Shown here piece after piece: positions 16,938 to 24,793 of a stretch of 64,000 bases of DNA. The position numbers and the translations under genes were made by a program. The notes under the pieces are model-generated. The model saw nothing but the letters and a program-made list of their open reading frames with translations, had not been told where the DNA came from and searched no databases. Every line of letters begins with the position of its first letter. Position 1 is the first letter of the stretch. This stretch comes from Paenibacillus nasutitermitis (GTDB lineage Bacteria > Bacillota > Bacilli > Paenibacillales > Paenibacillaceae), in contig NZ_BMHP01000001.1 of assembly GCF_014641075.1 (NCBI RefSeq), positions 1,302,001 through 1,366,000 of the forward strand. The letters are read 5' to 3'.

Positions 16938-17633
16938 ATGAAGTCGATTACAATTCTGATAGCGGATGATGAAGCAGAGATTGCCGATCTGATTGAGCTG
17001 CATTTAGAAAAAGAGGGTTACCGCTGCATTAAAGTAGCTGATGGACAGGAAGCTATTTCAACTGTTCAGTCACATTCCATTGATTTGGCGATTTTAGATA
17101 TTATGATGCCTAAACTGAATGGCTATGAAGCAACAAGGCAAATTCGAGCGCAGCATCATCTGCCTATTATTTTTTTAAGTGCCAAAGCGACTGACCTCGA
17201 TAAGATTACAGGACTGGTAAGTGGAGCGGATGATTATGTGACCAAACCATTCAACCCGATGGAATTGGTTGCTCGTGTGAATGCACAGTTGAGGCGTTCC
17301 AAGCAGTTTAATCAACCCATGCAAGCGAACAAGCTTGCTTTGGAGGCAGGAGGATTGGTCATCTATCCCGAAGAACGCACATTATTCCTTTACGGTAAGC
17401 CAATTGAACTAACTCCAAAAGAGTTTGATATTCTGTATCTGCTAGCCAGTTATCCAAAGAAAGTCTATAGTGCGGAAAACATTTTTCAACAGGTGTGGGG
17501 CGATGCATACTATGAAGGCAGCAATACGGTGATGGTGCATATTCGTACCTTGCGGAAAAAGCTTGGAGAAGATATTCATAAAAACAAACTGATCAAAACT
17601 GTTTGGGGGGTGGGATATACATTCAATGGCTAA
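16938..17633 (+). CDS. vanR: VanR-like OmpR-family response regulator
   Basis: A 231-residue response regulator. The receiver domain runs from ITILIADDEAEIADLIE with the phosphoacceptor Asp54 in LAILDIMMPKLNGY and the conserved Lys in VTKPFNPMELVARV. A winged-helix OmpR DNA-binding domain follows (LTPKEFDILYLLA, VMVHIRTLRKKLGED, KTVWGVGYTF). It resembles VanR of glycopeptide-resistance operons in order, length and motifs. The ATG at 16938 has GGGGTGG five bases upstream; a GTG at 16929 is in frame but lacks a site. The next gene overlaps it by eight bases and encodes the sensor kinase. The phased TTTAAG repeats at 15391 and 18751 are its likely targets. Confidence 0.88.
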   Translation: MKSITILIADDEAEIADLIELHLEKEGYRCIKVADGQEAISTVQSHSIDLAILDIMMPKLNGYEATRQIRAQHHLPIIFLSAKATDLDKITGLVSGADDYVTKPFNPMELVARVNAQLRRSKQFNQPMQANKLALEAGGLVIYPEERTLFLYGKPIELTPKEFDILYLLASYPKKVYSAENIFQQVWGDAYYEGSNTVMVHIRTLRKKLGEDIHKNKLIKTVWGVGYTFNG

Positions 17634-18735
17634 AATGATCCGAAGCTTTCGATTTAAAATGATTCAACTCTTTGGTATTAGCATGCTTTTTTCCGCTGCC
17701 GTTACCTATTTACTCTATAAAGCTATTCAACTCTATTATTATACGACCAAATTCGAAAATCCATTGACTAAAATTCGTTATTTTATGAGAGATATTGGGG
17801 ATGTTAACTTCTTTATGCTTATTTTTATTCCTCTCTCTTTTTTGTTTTTCTTTCTCCTCACCAAACGTTATGCAACTTATTTTCATGAAATATCCAACGG
17901 GATTTATCAACTTGCGAATGGCGATTTCAACAGTCGTATACGTATTCCATCCAATGATGAATTTGGGGATATTGCGAGAGACATCAATCTGGCAAGTGGA
18001 AAATTGAAGCAAGCTTTGGAGAGAGGAGATTTTGCGGAAAGCAGCAAGGAACAATTGGTCTTGAATTTAGCTCATGATTTGCGTACGCCGTTGACTTCGG
18101 TTTTAGGTTATTTGGATTTCATTCTTCAGGACGATCAACTGACCGCAGAACAAATCAAGCACTATACGAGTATTGCTTATACCAAGTCCCAACGTCTAGA
18201 AAAGTTCGTTGACGAGCTATTCGAAATCACTCGAATGAACTATGGCAACCTTCCCATTGAAAAAAAACCAATCGATCTAAGCGAGCTTCTCATCCAATTA
18301 AACGAGGAATTATATCCTGTGTTTGAGAAAAATAACCTAACAACTCGATTGAATGTGACTCCTCATTTGACTATTTGGGGTGACGGAGAGCTGTTGGCAC
18401 GTGTATTTGAAAATCTTTTGACGAATGCCATTCGCTATGGAAAGGATGGTCAGTATATAGACATTAATTGTAATCTTGATGCAGAAAATTTGGTGATTCA
18501 AGTGGTCAATTATGGAGATTGTATTCCCCCGGAAGAGCTGCCGCATATCTTCGATATGTTTTATACCGGCGATCAAGCGCGAACTCATCGTGAGGGGAGC
18601 ACGGGCCTTGGCTTGTCTATTGCGAAGAATATTGTAGCGCAGCATCAAGGTACAATTTCGGCTGAAAGCAGTTTAATTCGTACTTTATTTGAAGTCCGTT
18701 TCCTGCAAAAAATTGCATCCGAAGCACTCGGTTAA
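17626..18735 (+). CDS. vanS: VanS-like sensor histidine kinase
   Basis: A 369-residue membrane kinase. Two transmembrane helices (about residues 11-37 and 61-79) enclose a short external loop of some 23 residues, too short for a classic ligand domain and similar to VanB/VanA-type VanS. HAMP linker residues follow (about 84-130). The HisKA box LNLAHDLRTPLTS carries the phosphorylated His150. The ATPase domain has NLLTNAIRYG (N box), IFDMFYTGDQA and GSTGLGLSIAKNIV (G box). The first bases overlap the end of vanR, indicating translational coupling. With no vanHAX present, the pair probably senses envelope stress and drives vanYZ and, by the shared leader, the downstream transporter. Confidence 0.88.
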   Translation: MAKMIRSFRFKMIQLFGISMLFSAAVTYLLYKAIQLYYYTTKFENPLTKIRYFMRDIGDVNFFMLIFIPLSFLFFFLLTKRYATYFHEISNGIYQLANGDFNSRIRIPSNDEFGDIARDINLASGKLKQALERGDFAESSKEQLVLNLAHDLRTPLTSVLGYLDFILQDDQLTAEQIKHYTSIAYTKSQRLEKFVDELFEITRMNYGNLPIEKKPIDLSELLIQLNEELYPVFEKNNLTTRLNVTPHLTIWGDGELLARVFENLLTNAIRYGKDGQYIDINCNLDAENLVIQVVNYGDCIPPEELPHIFDMFYTGDQARTHREGSTGLGLSIAKNIVAQHQGTISAESSLIRTLFEVRFLQKIASEALG

Positions 18736-18750
18736 CTATTGTGTCGATCA

Positions 18751-18806
18751 TTTAAGGAAAATTTTATATTTACCCCACTTTTTTATTTAACAGCCTGCCC
18801 TATTCT
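18751..18806 (+). promoter_or_regulatory. ABC operon promoter region with direct repeats, copy B
   Basis: TTTAAG at 18751, TTTATA at 18763 and TTTACC at 18769 repeat the layout of copy A (offsets 12 and 18), and the -10-like TATTCT at 18801 lies 50 bases from the first repeat, as in copy A. The gene start is 87 bases from the first repeat in both copies. I infer binding by the VanR-like protein encoded just upstream. Confidence 0.6.
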
Positions 18807-18837
18807 AAATGTATGAATGGGGAGGAGGAATCTGTGA

Positions 18838-19749
18838 ATGAAGAAGTGGGGTTTTTGGCATGGCTTCATGGTGAAGAGAAAAATAATAAAATGGATTCGC
18901 AAGGATTCAGCGGCTGCATGGATATTTCTCGCACCGAGCGGTATCGGATTTGCGTTGTTCTACCTTATTCCGTTTGCCATGGGATTGTTCTACTCCTTCA
19001 TGGACAGTACGGTCAACGGCGAATTCGTTGGATTGGATCATTACCGCGAGCTGATTGCGAGCAATTCCTTCCGTAAGGCGTCATCCAATACTTTTTATTT
19101 TAGCGCGGTTAGTGTTCCGCTTATACTTGCGCTGTCGTTAGGCTTGGCGATGCTGTTGAATAAAAATATATATCTGCGCAAATGGCTGCGAACTGCATAT
19201 GTACTCCCGCTTGTTGTACCGGTCGCCTCGATTATTCTGATTTGGCAGATACTGTTTGATTGGAATGGCTCCCTGAACGCCTGGCTGAGCGGCTTCGGCT
19301 TCGAACGTGTGGATTGGATGAAGACCGATGCAGCCCGAAATGTAATCATTATCGTTTATTTATGGAAGAACGTCGGCTATAACGTGATCTTATTCTTGGC
19401 AGGACTGCAGCAAATCCCGAAGGATTATTACGAAACCGCCCAGGTTGAAGGGGCAGGACGTTTACGGCAGTTTAGCAGTATTACACTTGTCTATCTAACA
19501 TCCACGATGTTTTTTGTAGTCATCATGTCGATCCTTAACTCGTTTAAAGTATTTCGGGAAACGTACTTGATCGCAGGCGATTATCCGCATGACAGTATAT
19601 ACATGATGCAGCACTTTATGAACAACATGTTCACATCGTTAGATATTCAGAAGCTGACTGCCGCGGCGACCTTGATGGTCGGCTGTATTCTTCTGATCGT
19701 TATGGGATTGTTTGCGCTTGAACGCCGGTATCGGCAGTTCATGGAATAG
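18838..19749 (+). CDS. Carbohydrate-type ABC transporter permease, MalF-like
   Basis: A 303-residue inner-membrane permease of the sugar-importer (CUT1) class with about six helices. After a basic start it has FLAPSGIGFALFYLIPFAMG, and the EAA loop that meets the ATPase reads DYYETAQVEGAGRLRQFSSI near residues 200-220. The first ten residues (MKKWGFWHGF) are unusual for this family and copy the first residues of the VanY protein (MKKWFFW). Family-like sequence really begins at the internal Met of MVKRKIIKWIRKD, but that Met has no ribosome binding site, while the ATG at 18838 has a strong AGGAGG. The gene is first in a four-gene unit with a second permease, an adaptor protein and a binding lipoprotein. 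Confidence 0.9.
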   Translation: MKKWGFWHGFMVKRKIIKWIRKDSAAAWIFLAPSGIGFALFYLIPFAMGLFYSFMDSTVNGEFVGLDHYRELIASNSFRKASSNTFYFSAVSVPLILALSLGLAMLLNKNIYLRKWLRTAYVLPLVVPVASIILIWQILFDWNGSLNAWLSGFGFERVDWMKTDAARNVIIIVYLWKNVGYNVILFLAGLQQIPKDYYETAQVEGAGRLRQFSSITLVYLTSTMFFVVIMSILNSFKVFRETYLIAGDYPHDSIYMMQHFMNNMFTSLDIQKLTAAATLMVGCILLIVMGLFALERRYRQFME

Positions 19750-19761
19750 GGGGAAGGGGCC

Positions 19762-20637
19762 GTGCTGGTTACCAAAGTATTGCAAAAAAGTGCGCTAACG
19801 GTCGTCATGGGCGCTATAGCAATCCTGTTATTATTTCCGATCGTAATCACTTTCACTAATTCGCTCATGACAGAACAGGAAATTGGCATCAATTATGGAC
19901 CCATTGGGCAGATGAACAAAGCGGCTGAAGGGAGAACAAGTCCTTACGTGAATTTAAAGTTGCTGCCGGATCAAGTGACCTTGGAGCAGTACGGCAAGGT
20001 GTTGGTGGGCAGTCCCAGATATCTGGTGATGTTCTGGAATTCGGTCTTTATGGTGGTGCCAATCATCACAGGACAGACCCTAGTAGCAGCACTCGCTGCA
20101 TACGCATTCTCCAAGCTGCAATTTCGCGGACGGGATCACTTGTTTCTCGTCTATGTCTTGACGATGCTCATGCCATTCCAAGTAACGCTGGTGCCGAATT
20201 ACATTATGGTGGATAAGCTTGGTCTGCTGGATAGTCCGAGTGCGATTATATTACCTGGTATTTTTGCAGCTTTTGGTGTGTTTATGCTCAGGCAGTTCAT
20301 GCTGGATATTCCATATGCCTACATAGAAGCCGCCAAGATTGATGGAGCCGGTCATTTGCGAATTTTCTATAAGATTATTATGCCGATGATCAAACCGGGT
20401 CTGGCTGCACTTGTTATCCTCTTGTTCGTCGATTATTGGAACATGGTGGAGCAGCCGCTTATTTTTCTGGACGATCCGTTCAAGCAGCCTCTGTCGGTTT
20501 ATTTATCCAGGATAAATGGTGACCATGGGATTGCTTTCGCTGCATCTATGCTTTACATGGCTCCGATGGTGCTGCTGTTTATGTATGCGGAAACGTATTT
20601 CATTGAAGGCATTCAATTGTCAGGCATTAAGGGGTAA
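19762..20637 (+). CDS. Carbohydrate-type ABC transporter permease, MalG-like
   Basis: A 291-residue permease that pairs with the previous gene. It begins with an N-terminal helix (VVMGAIAILLLFPIVITFTNSL), has an extended loop at about residues 40-85, then a six-helix core. The conserved EAA loop reads YIEAAKIDGAGHLRIFYKII, and MLMPFQVTLVPNYIMV is typical of MalG-type partners. Upstream is GGGGGAAGGGG with a GTG or ATG choice; the start I use is GTG at 19762. It is 12 bases from the first permease. Together they would form the membrane channel of a CUT1 importer, but no ATP-binding subunit is encoded in the window, so it would have to borrow one such as an MsmX-type shared ATPase. Confidence 0.9.
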   Translation: MLVTKVLQKSALTVVMGAIAILLLFPIVITFTNSLMTEQEIGINYGPIGQMNKAAEGRTSPYVNLKLLPDQVTLEQYGKVLVGSPRYLVMFWNSVFMVVPIITGQTLVAALAAYAFSKLQFRGRDHLFLVYVLTMLMPFQVTLVPNYIMVDKLGLLDSPSAIILPGIFAAFGVFMLRQFMLDIPYAYIEAAKIDGAGHLRIFYKIIMPMIKPGLAALVILLFVDYWNMVEQPLIFLDDPFKQPLSVYLSRINGDHGIAFAASMLYMAPMVLLFMYAETYFIEGIQLSGIKG

Positions 20638-20663
20638 TTTTTGCGAAAAGGAGAAGTCGGGAT

Positions 20664-21821
20664 ATGGAGTTAGAAAAAGAACTGGGTGATCGTAGGCGCA
20701 AACGAAGCATTCAAGTCGTGTTCATTGTTTTTATGGGATTGTTAATCTTTTTTACATTGTTCAGCAACACGCTGCAGTCGTTGACCTTGCCCAAAGTGAG
20801 AACGGAAAAGCCGGCTAGTGGAAGTCTAGTATTTACGCTCGAAGGTAGTGGTATACTGCAACCGCTCGCCGAAGCGAGATTATCTAACCCTGCCGGCTGG
20901 AAGGTCCAGAAGATTCTCGTAAAAGAAGGAGATCGTGTGAAGAAGGGACAAAAGCTAATCATTTATGACAGCAAAACTGCCAAGCGAGAACTGGAAGACG
21001 AAATAACCAACCTGAACAAACAGAACATTGAGCTGAAAAATATTCAGGATCAATACATACAGTCGACCATGGAAGGGGACGAACGCCAGATTCGGAAGGT
21101 AAGACGCGATATCGAAACGAGTAAACTTAATCTAGGCACACAGGAGCGTAAAATTAATGAACTGAGAGACCTTCTCATAAGCCAACAGGAAATCACCGCT
21201 CCTTTCGATGGTATTATTAACAATTTGAATGCCGTTGAGGGGTTAACATCAGCGGGAGAACCGGATGTCCTTATTTCGAACAGCAGCCTAGGTTATCGAT
21301 TGGATATTTCTGCCGATTCAACGCTGCTGTCCAGCTTAGGGATTTCGATCGGAGAGAAGATAGAGGTCGAAGTACAACCTTTCCAAAAACAACAAACCCT
21401 TACGATCAAAGGCATGATTGTTGAAGTGGCGAATGCACAATCGCGTACCGAGAGCTCATCTGGTAAAGATGCTGGCCAGACCCTAACGATCCCTCAGAAG
21501 GCTCTTCGCATAAAGGTCGTTAATTCCGAGCTGAAAGGGGGTGAGCAGGCAGGGATCAAACTAGAGAAACGCTCACACCAAGAGGGATTTGTTATCTCCA
21601 ATGAGGCTATTCATCAGGACCGTGACGCCATATTCGTTTATAAAATTGAAGAGCAGAAAGGTGCTTTAGGCAATATCTATGTTGTCCGTAAAGTCCGAAT
21701 CCAGTCTAGTGAAACAAATGGCAAAGAAACGATGATTCGAGCGGATAGCCTCTATGAGGACGACCTGATTATTATGGAAAGCAGTGAGCCTTTACAAGAC
21801 GGAAACCGTGTTCGTCTGTAA
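20664..21821 (+). CDS. HlyD-like membrane fusion/adaptor protein
   Basis: A 385-residue protein with one N-terminal transmembrane segment (about residues 15-35, VVFIVFMGLLIFFTLFS) after a charged start, so it is anchored with its bulk outside. A biotinyl-lipoyl-like half motif (AGWKVQKILVKEGDRVKKGQKLI) is followed by a coiled-coil hairpin (about 105-170, rich in Glu, Lys and Gln) and the second half motif (ITAPFDGIINNLNAVEG), then beta-rich domains. This is the architecture of HlyD/MacA-type adaptors that work with exporters. Its place between two importer permeases and a solute-binding lipoprotein is unusual. An AAAGGAG site precedes the ATG. Confidence 0.85.
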   Translation: MELEKELGDRRRKRSIQVVFIVFMGLLIFFTLFSNTLQSLTLPKVRTEKPASGSLVFTLEGSGILQPLAEARLSNPAGWKVQKILVKEGDRVKKGQKLIIYDSKTAKRELEDEITNLNKQNIELKNIQDQYIQSTMEGDERQIRKVRRDIETSKLNLGTQERKINELRDLLISQQEITAPFDGIINNLNAVEGLTSAGEPDVLISNSSLGYRLDISADSTLLSSLGISIGEKIEVEVQPFQKQQTLTIKGMIVEVANAQSRTESSSGKDAGQTLTIPQKALRIKVVNSELKGGEQAGIKLEKRSHQEGFVISNEAIHQDRDAIFVYKIEEQKGALGNIYVVRKVRIQSSETNGKETMIRADSLYEDDLIIMESSEPLQDGNRVRL

Positions 21822-21865
21822 TAGTTAAGCATGAATGCAATGAAATTATAGGAGGAATTCATCCG

Positions 21866-23176
21866 ATGAAAAAGTGGCTGTGTATAATATGTTGTGCTAT
21901 TTTAATCGCGTCAATGACCGCATGCAGTTCTGGGGGCAACGGTGAATTGGCAAGTACGGAGAAACCGGTAATCAAAGAGGGGAAAACGGTCGTTACTATG
22001 GCGATGCAAATATGGCCTTCGGCGATGCAAGAATATAGAGCATTTTACCAGGCAGTAGAGAAAAAGTTTGAAGAAAAGTATCCGGACTTCGATCTGCAAA
22101 TTCAGATTTCAGAGGATTATGAAAAATACATAAAAACGACGAATACAGCGCTGCTATCAGGGAAAGGGCCGGATATCTTCGAAATAAGCAGTTTGCCTAT
22201 CGACGATTATGTGAGCAAAAAGCTTCTCCTGAACATGGATGAGTCCATGAAGCAAGACAAAACGCTGGCTAAAAGTGATTTGCAAATGAACATTTTGGAT
22301 GTATTGAAGCAGGATGGCGGTATGTATGCCATGCCTTTAGGGTTCTCCCTGCGGGCGTTCATAGGCGATGGGGACAGTATTAAGAACACAAATGTCGACG
22401 ATAAGCATTGGACCTGGAAAGAGTTTGAGGAGACATCGAAGAAACTGGGGGGAAACGGCACGGAACGCCGCTATGCTTTAGCGAATGACCCGCCGGAATT
22501 CCTCCTTCAAGAAATGATTGTGGATAAATACTCAGAGTTCGTTGATCATATAGCGAAAAAGGCAATGTTCGACTCTCCCTTATTCGTGGAAGTGTTGAAA
22601 CAAATTAAAAAAATGTACGATGATAAAGTCATGACTTCTGAACCGGCGGATATAGGCAAGCAAATGTTCTATTCTACCGTTTTGCGGTCGCCGGCGGACT
22701 TTATCAATGTTCTACATCAATTCTACTCAAATCCGAAGCTGATGCAGAAACCAGAACAAAAAGGTGGAACGAGGATTATCACCGAATCTCGGTTTGCGAT
22801 TCAAGCCAAATCTTCGGTTAAAGAGGAAGCTTGGAAGGTTATTTCCTTCTTGTTATCCGAAGAAGGGCAATCCCTGCAAGAAAGACAAGGGTTTTCACTG
22901 CTTAAGTCCGTGAATGAGAAGCAACTGAACGACATTCAGAAACAAGTTAAAAGTGGAGCGTACAAGCTTCCAGACGGGAAAGCACCCAAGGTTTCGGACG
23001 AAGAATTTACTCAGTTCAAACAATTCATTCATACAGCGAATAACTTTGCGATGGTGGACGGTAGGGTGATTTCCATTATAGGAGATGAGTCCAGAGCATT
23101 CTTTAGCGAACAAAAGTCTGCGGAGGAAGTAGCCAAGCTGATCCAGAATAAGGTGACAACCTTATTAAACGAGTAG
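21866..23176 (+). CDS. Extracellular solute-binding lipoprotein (CUT1 ABC importer)
   Basis: A 436-residue lipoprotein. The signal peptide MKKWLCIICCAILIASMTAC ends at a lipobox with the acylated Cys20. The mature part is a family 1 solute-binding protein: MAMQIWPSAMQEYRAFYQAV, LSGKGPDIFEISSLPIDDYV, DGGMYAMPLGFSLRAFIGDG, and a C-terminal helix region with AEEVAKLIQNKVTTLL. It would deliver its ligand to the two upstream permeases. AGGAGG precedes the ATG by nine bases. The ligand cannot be read from sequence; family members bind oligosaccharides, and a glycan or cell-wall fragment would suit VanRS control, though that is inference. Confidence 0.9.
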   Translation: MKKWLCIICCAILIASMTACSSGGNGELASTEKPVIKEGKTVVTMAMQIWPSAMQEYRAFYQAVEKKFEEKYPDFDLQIQISEDYEKYIKTTNTALLSGKGPDIFEISSLPIDDYVSKKLLLNMDESMKQDKTLAKSDLQMNILDVLKQDGGMYAMPLGFSLRAFIGDGDSIKNTNVDDKHWTWKEFEETSKKLGGNGTERRYALANDPPEFLLQEMIVDKYSEFVDHIAKKAMFDSPLFVEVLKQIKKMYDDKVMTSEPADIGKQMFYSTVLRSPADFINVLHQFYSNPKLMQKPEQKGGTRIITESRFAIQAKSSVKEEAWKVISFLLSEEGQSLQERQGFSLLKSVNEKQLNDIQKQVKSGAYKLPDGKAPKVSDEEFTQFKQFIHTANNFAMVDGRVISIIGDESRAFFSEQKSAEEVAKLIQNKVTTLLNE

Positions 23177-23233
23177 GAAGCTTTGAAACTGAAGCAGCGC
23201 ACCGAATGCGCTGCCCCCTTAGATTTTATCAAT

Positions 23234-23265
23234 AATAAGTATTCCACACATGTGGAGTGCTTATT
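23234..23265. promoter_or_regulatory. Strong inverted repeat between solute-binding gene and MerR remnant
   Basis: AATAAGTATTCCAC (23234-23247) pairs over 14 bases, with two G-U pairs, with GTGGAGTGCTTATT (23252-23265) around a four-base loop. It is not followed by a T-tract, so it is not a classic terminator; it could be an operator or a weak terminator. It abuts the promoter of the MerR remnant. Confidence 0.5.
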
Positions 23266-23270
23266 GACAC

Positions 23271-23302
23271 TTGACCCTCACACTAATGTCAGCGAATATA
23301 AT
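23271..23302 (+). promoter_or_regulatory. MerR-type promoter with long spacer
   Basis: TTGACC (23271) and TATAAT (23297) are separated by 20 bases, longer than the usual 17 and typical of promoters activated by MerR-family proteins. Within the spacer a dyad CTCACA-CTAA-TGTCAG is visible with one mismatch. It drives the truncated merR and, behind it, the FMN reductase. Confidence 0.6.
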
Positions 23303-23335
23303 GTAACCGAATCGTTCATGTGGGGGCGCTAAAGG

Positions 23336-23422
23336 ATGAACATTGGAGAACTTGCAGTCCGTACCGGGGTTAGCATCCGTTCGCTTCGTTATTACACCTC
23401 TCATGGATTGATCATACATTGA
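23336..23422 (+). pseudogene. Truncated MerR family regulator (N-terminal fragment)
   Basis: An ATG at 23336 opens 28 codons: MNIGELAVRTGVSIRSLRYY, then TSHGLIIH and a stop. This is the N-terminal winged helix of a MerR regulator, up to the point where the family continues with a second wing helix and a dimer coiled coil; these, about 90 residues, are missing. The FMN reductase starts 14 bases after the stop with its own GAGGAGG. A deletion that joined the head of merR to the reductase is the simplest explanation. Confidence 0.75.
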
Positions 23423-23435
23423 GGAGGAAACTGAC

Positions 23436-24011
23436 ATGCTCAAGATTGCCACCATTATCGGAAGTACACGTCCGGGACGAAACGGAGAAACCGTAGGACG
23501 CTGGGTGTACGAGATCGCGAACAAACGCAGCGATGCTGAATACGAACTCGTGGATATCGCAGATTATCATTTACCATTGCTTGACGAACCGATGTCGCCG
23601 GTCATGGGCCACTATACAAAGGAGCACACAAAGGTTTGGTCGGAGAAGATCGCTTCATTCGACGGATACATTTTCGTAACGCCGACGTACAACCGCGCAA
23701 CATCGGGGGCGCTCAAGAACGCCATCGATTACTTGTACAAGGAGTGGAACAACAAGGCAGCCGGTCTGATAAGCTATGGAGCGTCTGGCGGCAGTAGCGC
23801 CATGGACAGCCTGAGATTGATTTTGTCGGAGCTCCGAATAGCCCACGTTCGTTCACAGGTGAGCTTTTCTCTACACACCGATTTCGAGAACTACCGTATT
23901 TTCAAGCCGACGTCGCATCATGAGAGTGCGGTTAACGCCATTCTCGACGAGGTTGAAGCATGGGGAGGAGCATTGAAGACACTAAGAAACACAGGAGTCG
24001 ATGTCGTATAA
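23436..24011 (+). CDS. NAD(P)H-dependent FMN reductase
   Basis: A 191-residue flavoprotein of the NADPH-dependent FMN reductase (YieF/ChrR-like) family. The FMN phosphate loop is IIGSTRPGRNGETVGRWV, and the isoalloxazine-binding region includes VTPTYNRATSGALKNAIDYL. GASGGSSAMDSLRLIL is a further family motif. Such enzymes reduce quinones, azo compounds, chromate or free FMN in the cytosol. It stands behind a MerR-type promoter and a merR remnant, so in the ancestor it was probably induced by a MerR effector; here the activator is broken. GAGGAGG eight bases before the ATG. A stem with T-run near 24090-24117 may end the transcript, but weakly. Confidence 0.88.
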   Translation: MLKIATIIGSTRPGRNGETVGRWVYEIANKRSDAEYELVDIADYHLPLLDEPMSPVMGHYTKEHTKVWSEKIASFDGYIFVTPTYNRATSGALKNAIDYLYKEWNNKAAGLISYGASGGSSAMDSLRLILSELRIAHVRSQVSFSLHTDFENYRIFKPTSHHESAVNAILDEVEAWGGALKTLRNTGVDVV

Positions 24012-24174
24012 AAAGATTGAACCAACTCCCGGGCGGGGCTTGCATCGATTGGGCCCTGGTTAGTTATACGAAATTTTGCCGCTTAAAGGCATGGACTTGA
24101 CCGTCTGTGTCTTTTTTTGTATCTGAATGAACCTTGCGGCATTTCCCCGAAATGAATTTCAGGGATTTCCCTTA

Positions 24175-24203
24175 CTTACAAACAGGCGGTCATTGCTTAC
24201 AAT
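24175..24203 (+). promoter_or_regulatory. Candidate promoter of the nreA-like operon
   Basis: CTTACA (24175-24180) and TACAAT (24198-24203) are spaced by 17 bases, 58 bases before the nreA start. The GAAAT-type repeats upstream (24150-24170) could be regulator sites, but this is weak. Confidence 0.4.
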
Positions 24204-24260
24204 GTGGAGTAGCTGACAAACCACTCATTAAACCGTGGAAATATAAAGGAGGCCTCCATT

Positions 24261-24698
24261 ATGGAAAATCTGGCGGATATCGCGATTGAACGGGAACTAA
24301 GCGCGCTATGCAGCCGCGCCGATGCCGATTTTGCCGCATTGGCGGGACTTCGGAAGAGTGAGCGGCAAGCGAAGTGGGAGTATCTGTGGGGCAGCCGGAG
24401 CCTCCGGACGAGACAGATGACGGTGGCTTCCGGCATCGGGCTCGCTGGCATGGCCATCCGGCATGGATCCGTCTGCCGGATCGATTCCCTAAGCGGCTTA
24501 ATGAAGCCAGCCGACTGCCCGGTCATGCTTGCGGAGCACTTGAAGGCGGCAGCGGCCTTTGCACTTGTCGCGACAGGAGGCCTGAATCCTGAAGGGATAT
24601 TGTTTATAGGGAGAAGAACGGACAAGGCATTCAGCGATGATGAGATTACAGCAGTAGCCCAACTGGTTGCCGGTATCAAAAAGCTGTACTTGCTATAG
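24261..24698 (+). CDS. nreA: GAF-domain nitrate-receptor-like protein (NreA)
   Basis: A 145-residue single GAF domain protein. Its size and place, directly before a NarL-type response regulator and a PAS histidine kinase, match NreA of the staphylococcal NreABC system, in which the GAF protein binds nitrate and inhibits the kinase. Within the domain, ASGIGLAGMAIRHGSVCRID and GILFIGRRTDKAFSDDE are typical GAF strands. The start ATG follows a GGAGGCCTCC site. I did not verify the nitrate-pocket residues against NreA. The next gene begins 95 bases later. If real, it suggests nitrate respiration in this strain. Confidence 0.7.
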   Translation: MENLADIAIERELSALCSRADADFAALAGLRKSERQAKWEYLWGSRSLRTRQMTVASGIGLAGMAIRHGSVCRIDSLSGLMKPADCPVMLAEHLKAAAAFALVATGGLNPEGILFIGRRTDKAFSDDEITAVAQLVAGIKKLYLL

Positions 24699-24793
24699 AT
24701 TCATTACGAAGACAAAGGAAGCATTCGTGCGTCTTTTGTATTAAACTATAAATAGAGATTATGATACTGCCAAAAAAGCGGCTGGAGGTGCCT

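Noticed and set aside
15478..18735. Complete glycopeptide-resistance operon
   Set aside because: No vanH, vanA/B-type ligase or vanX in the window.
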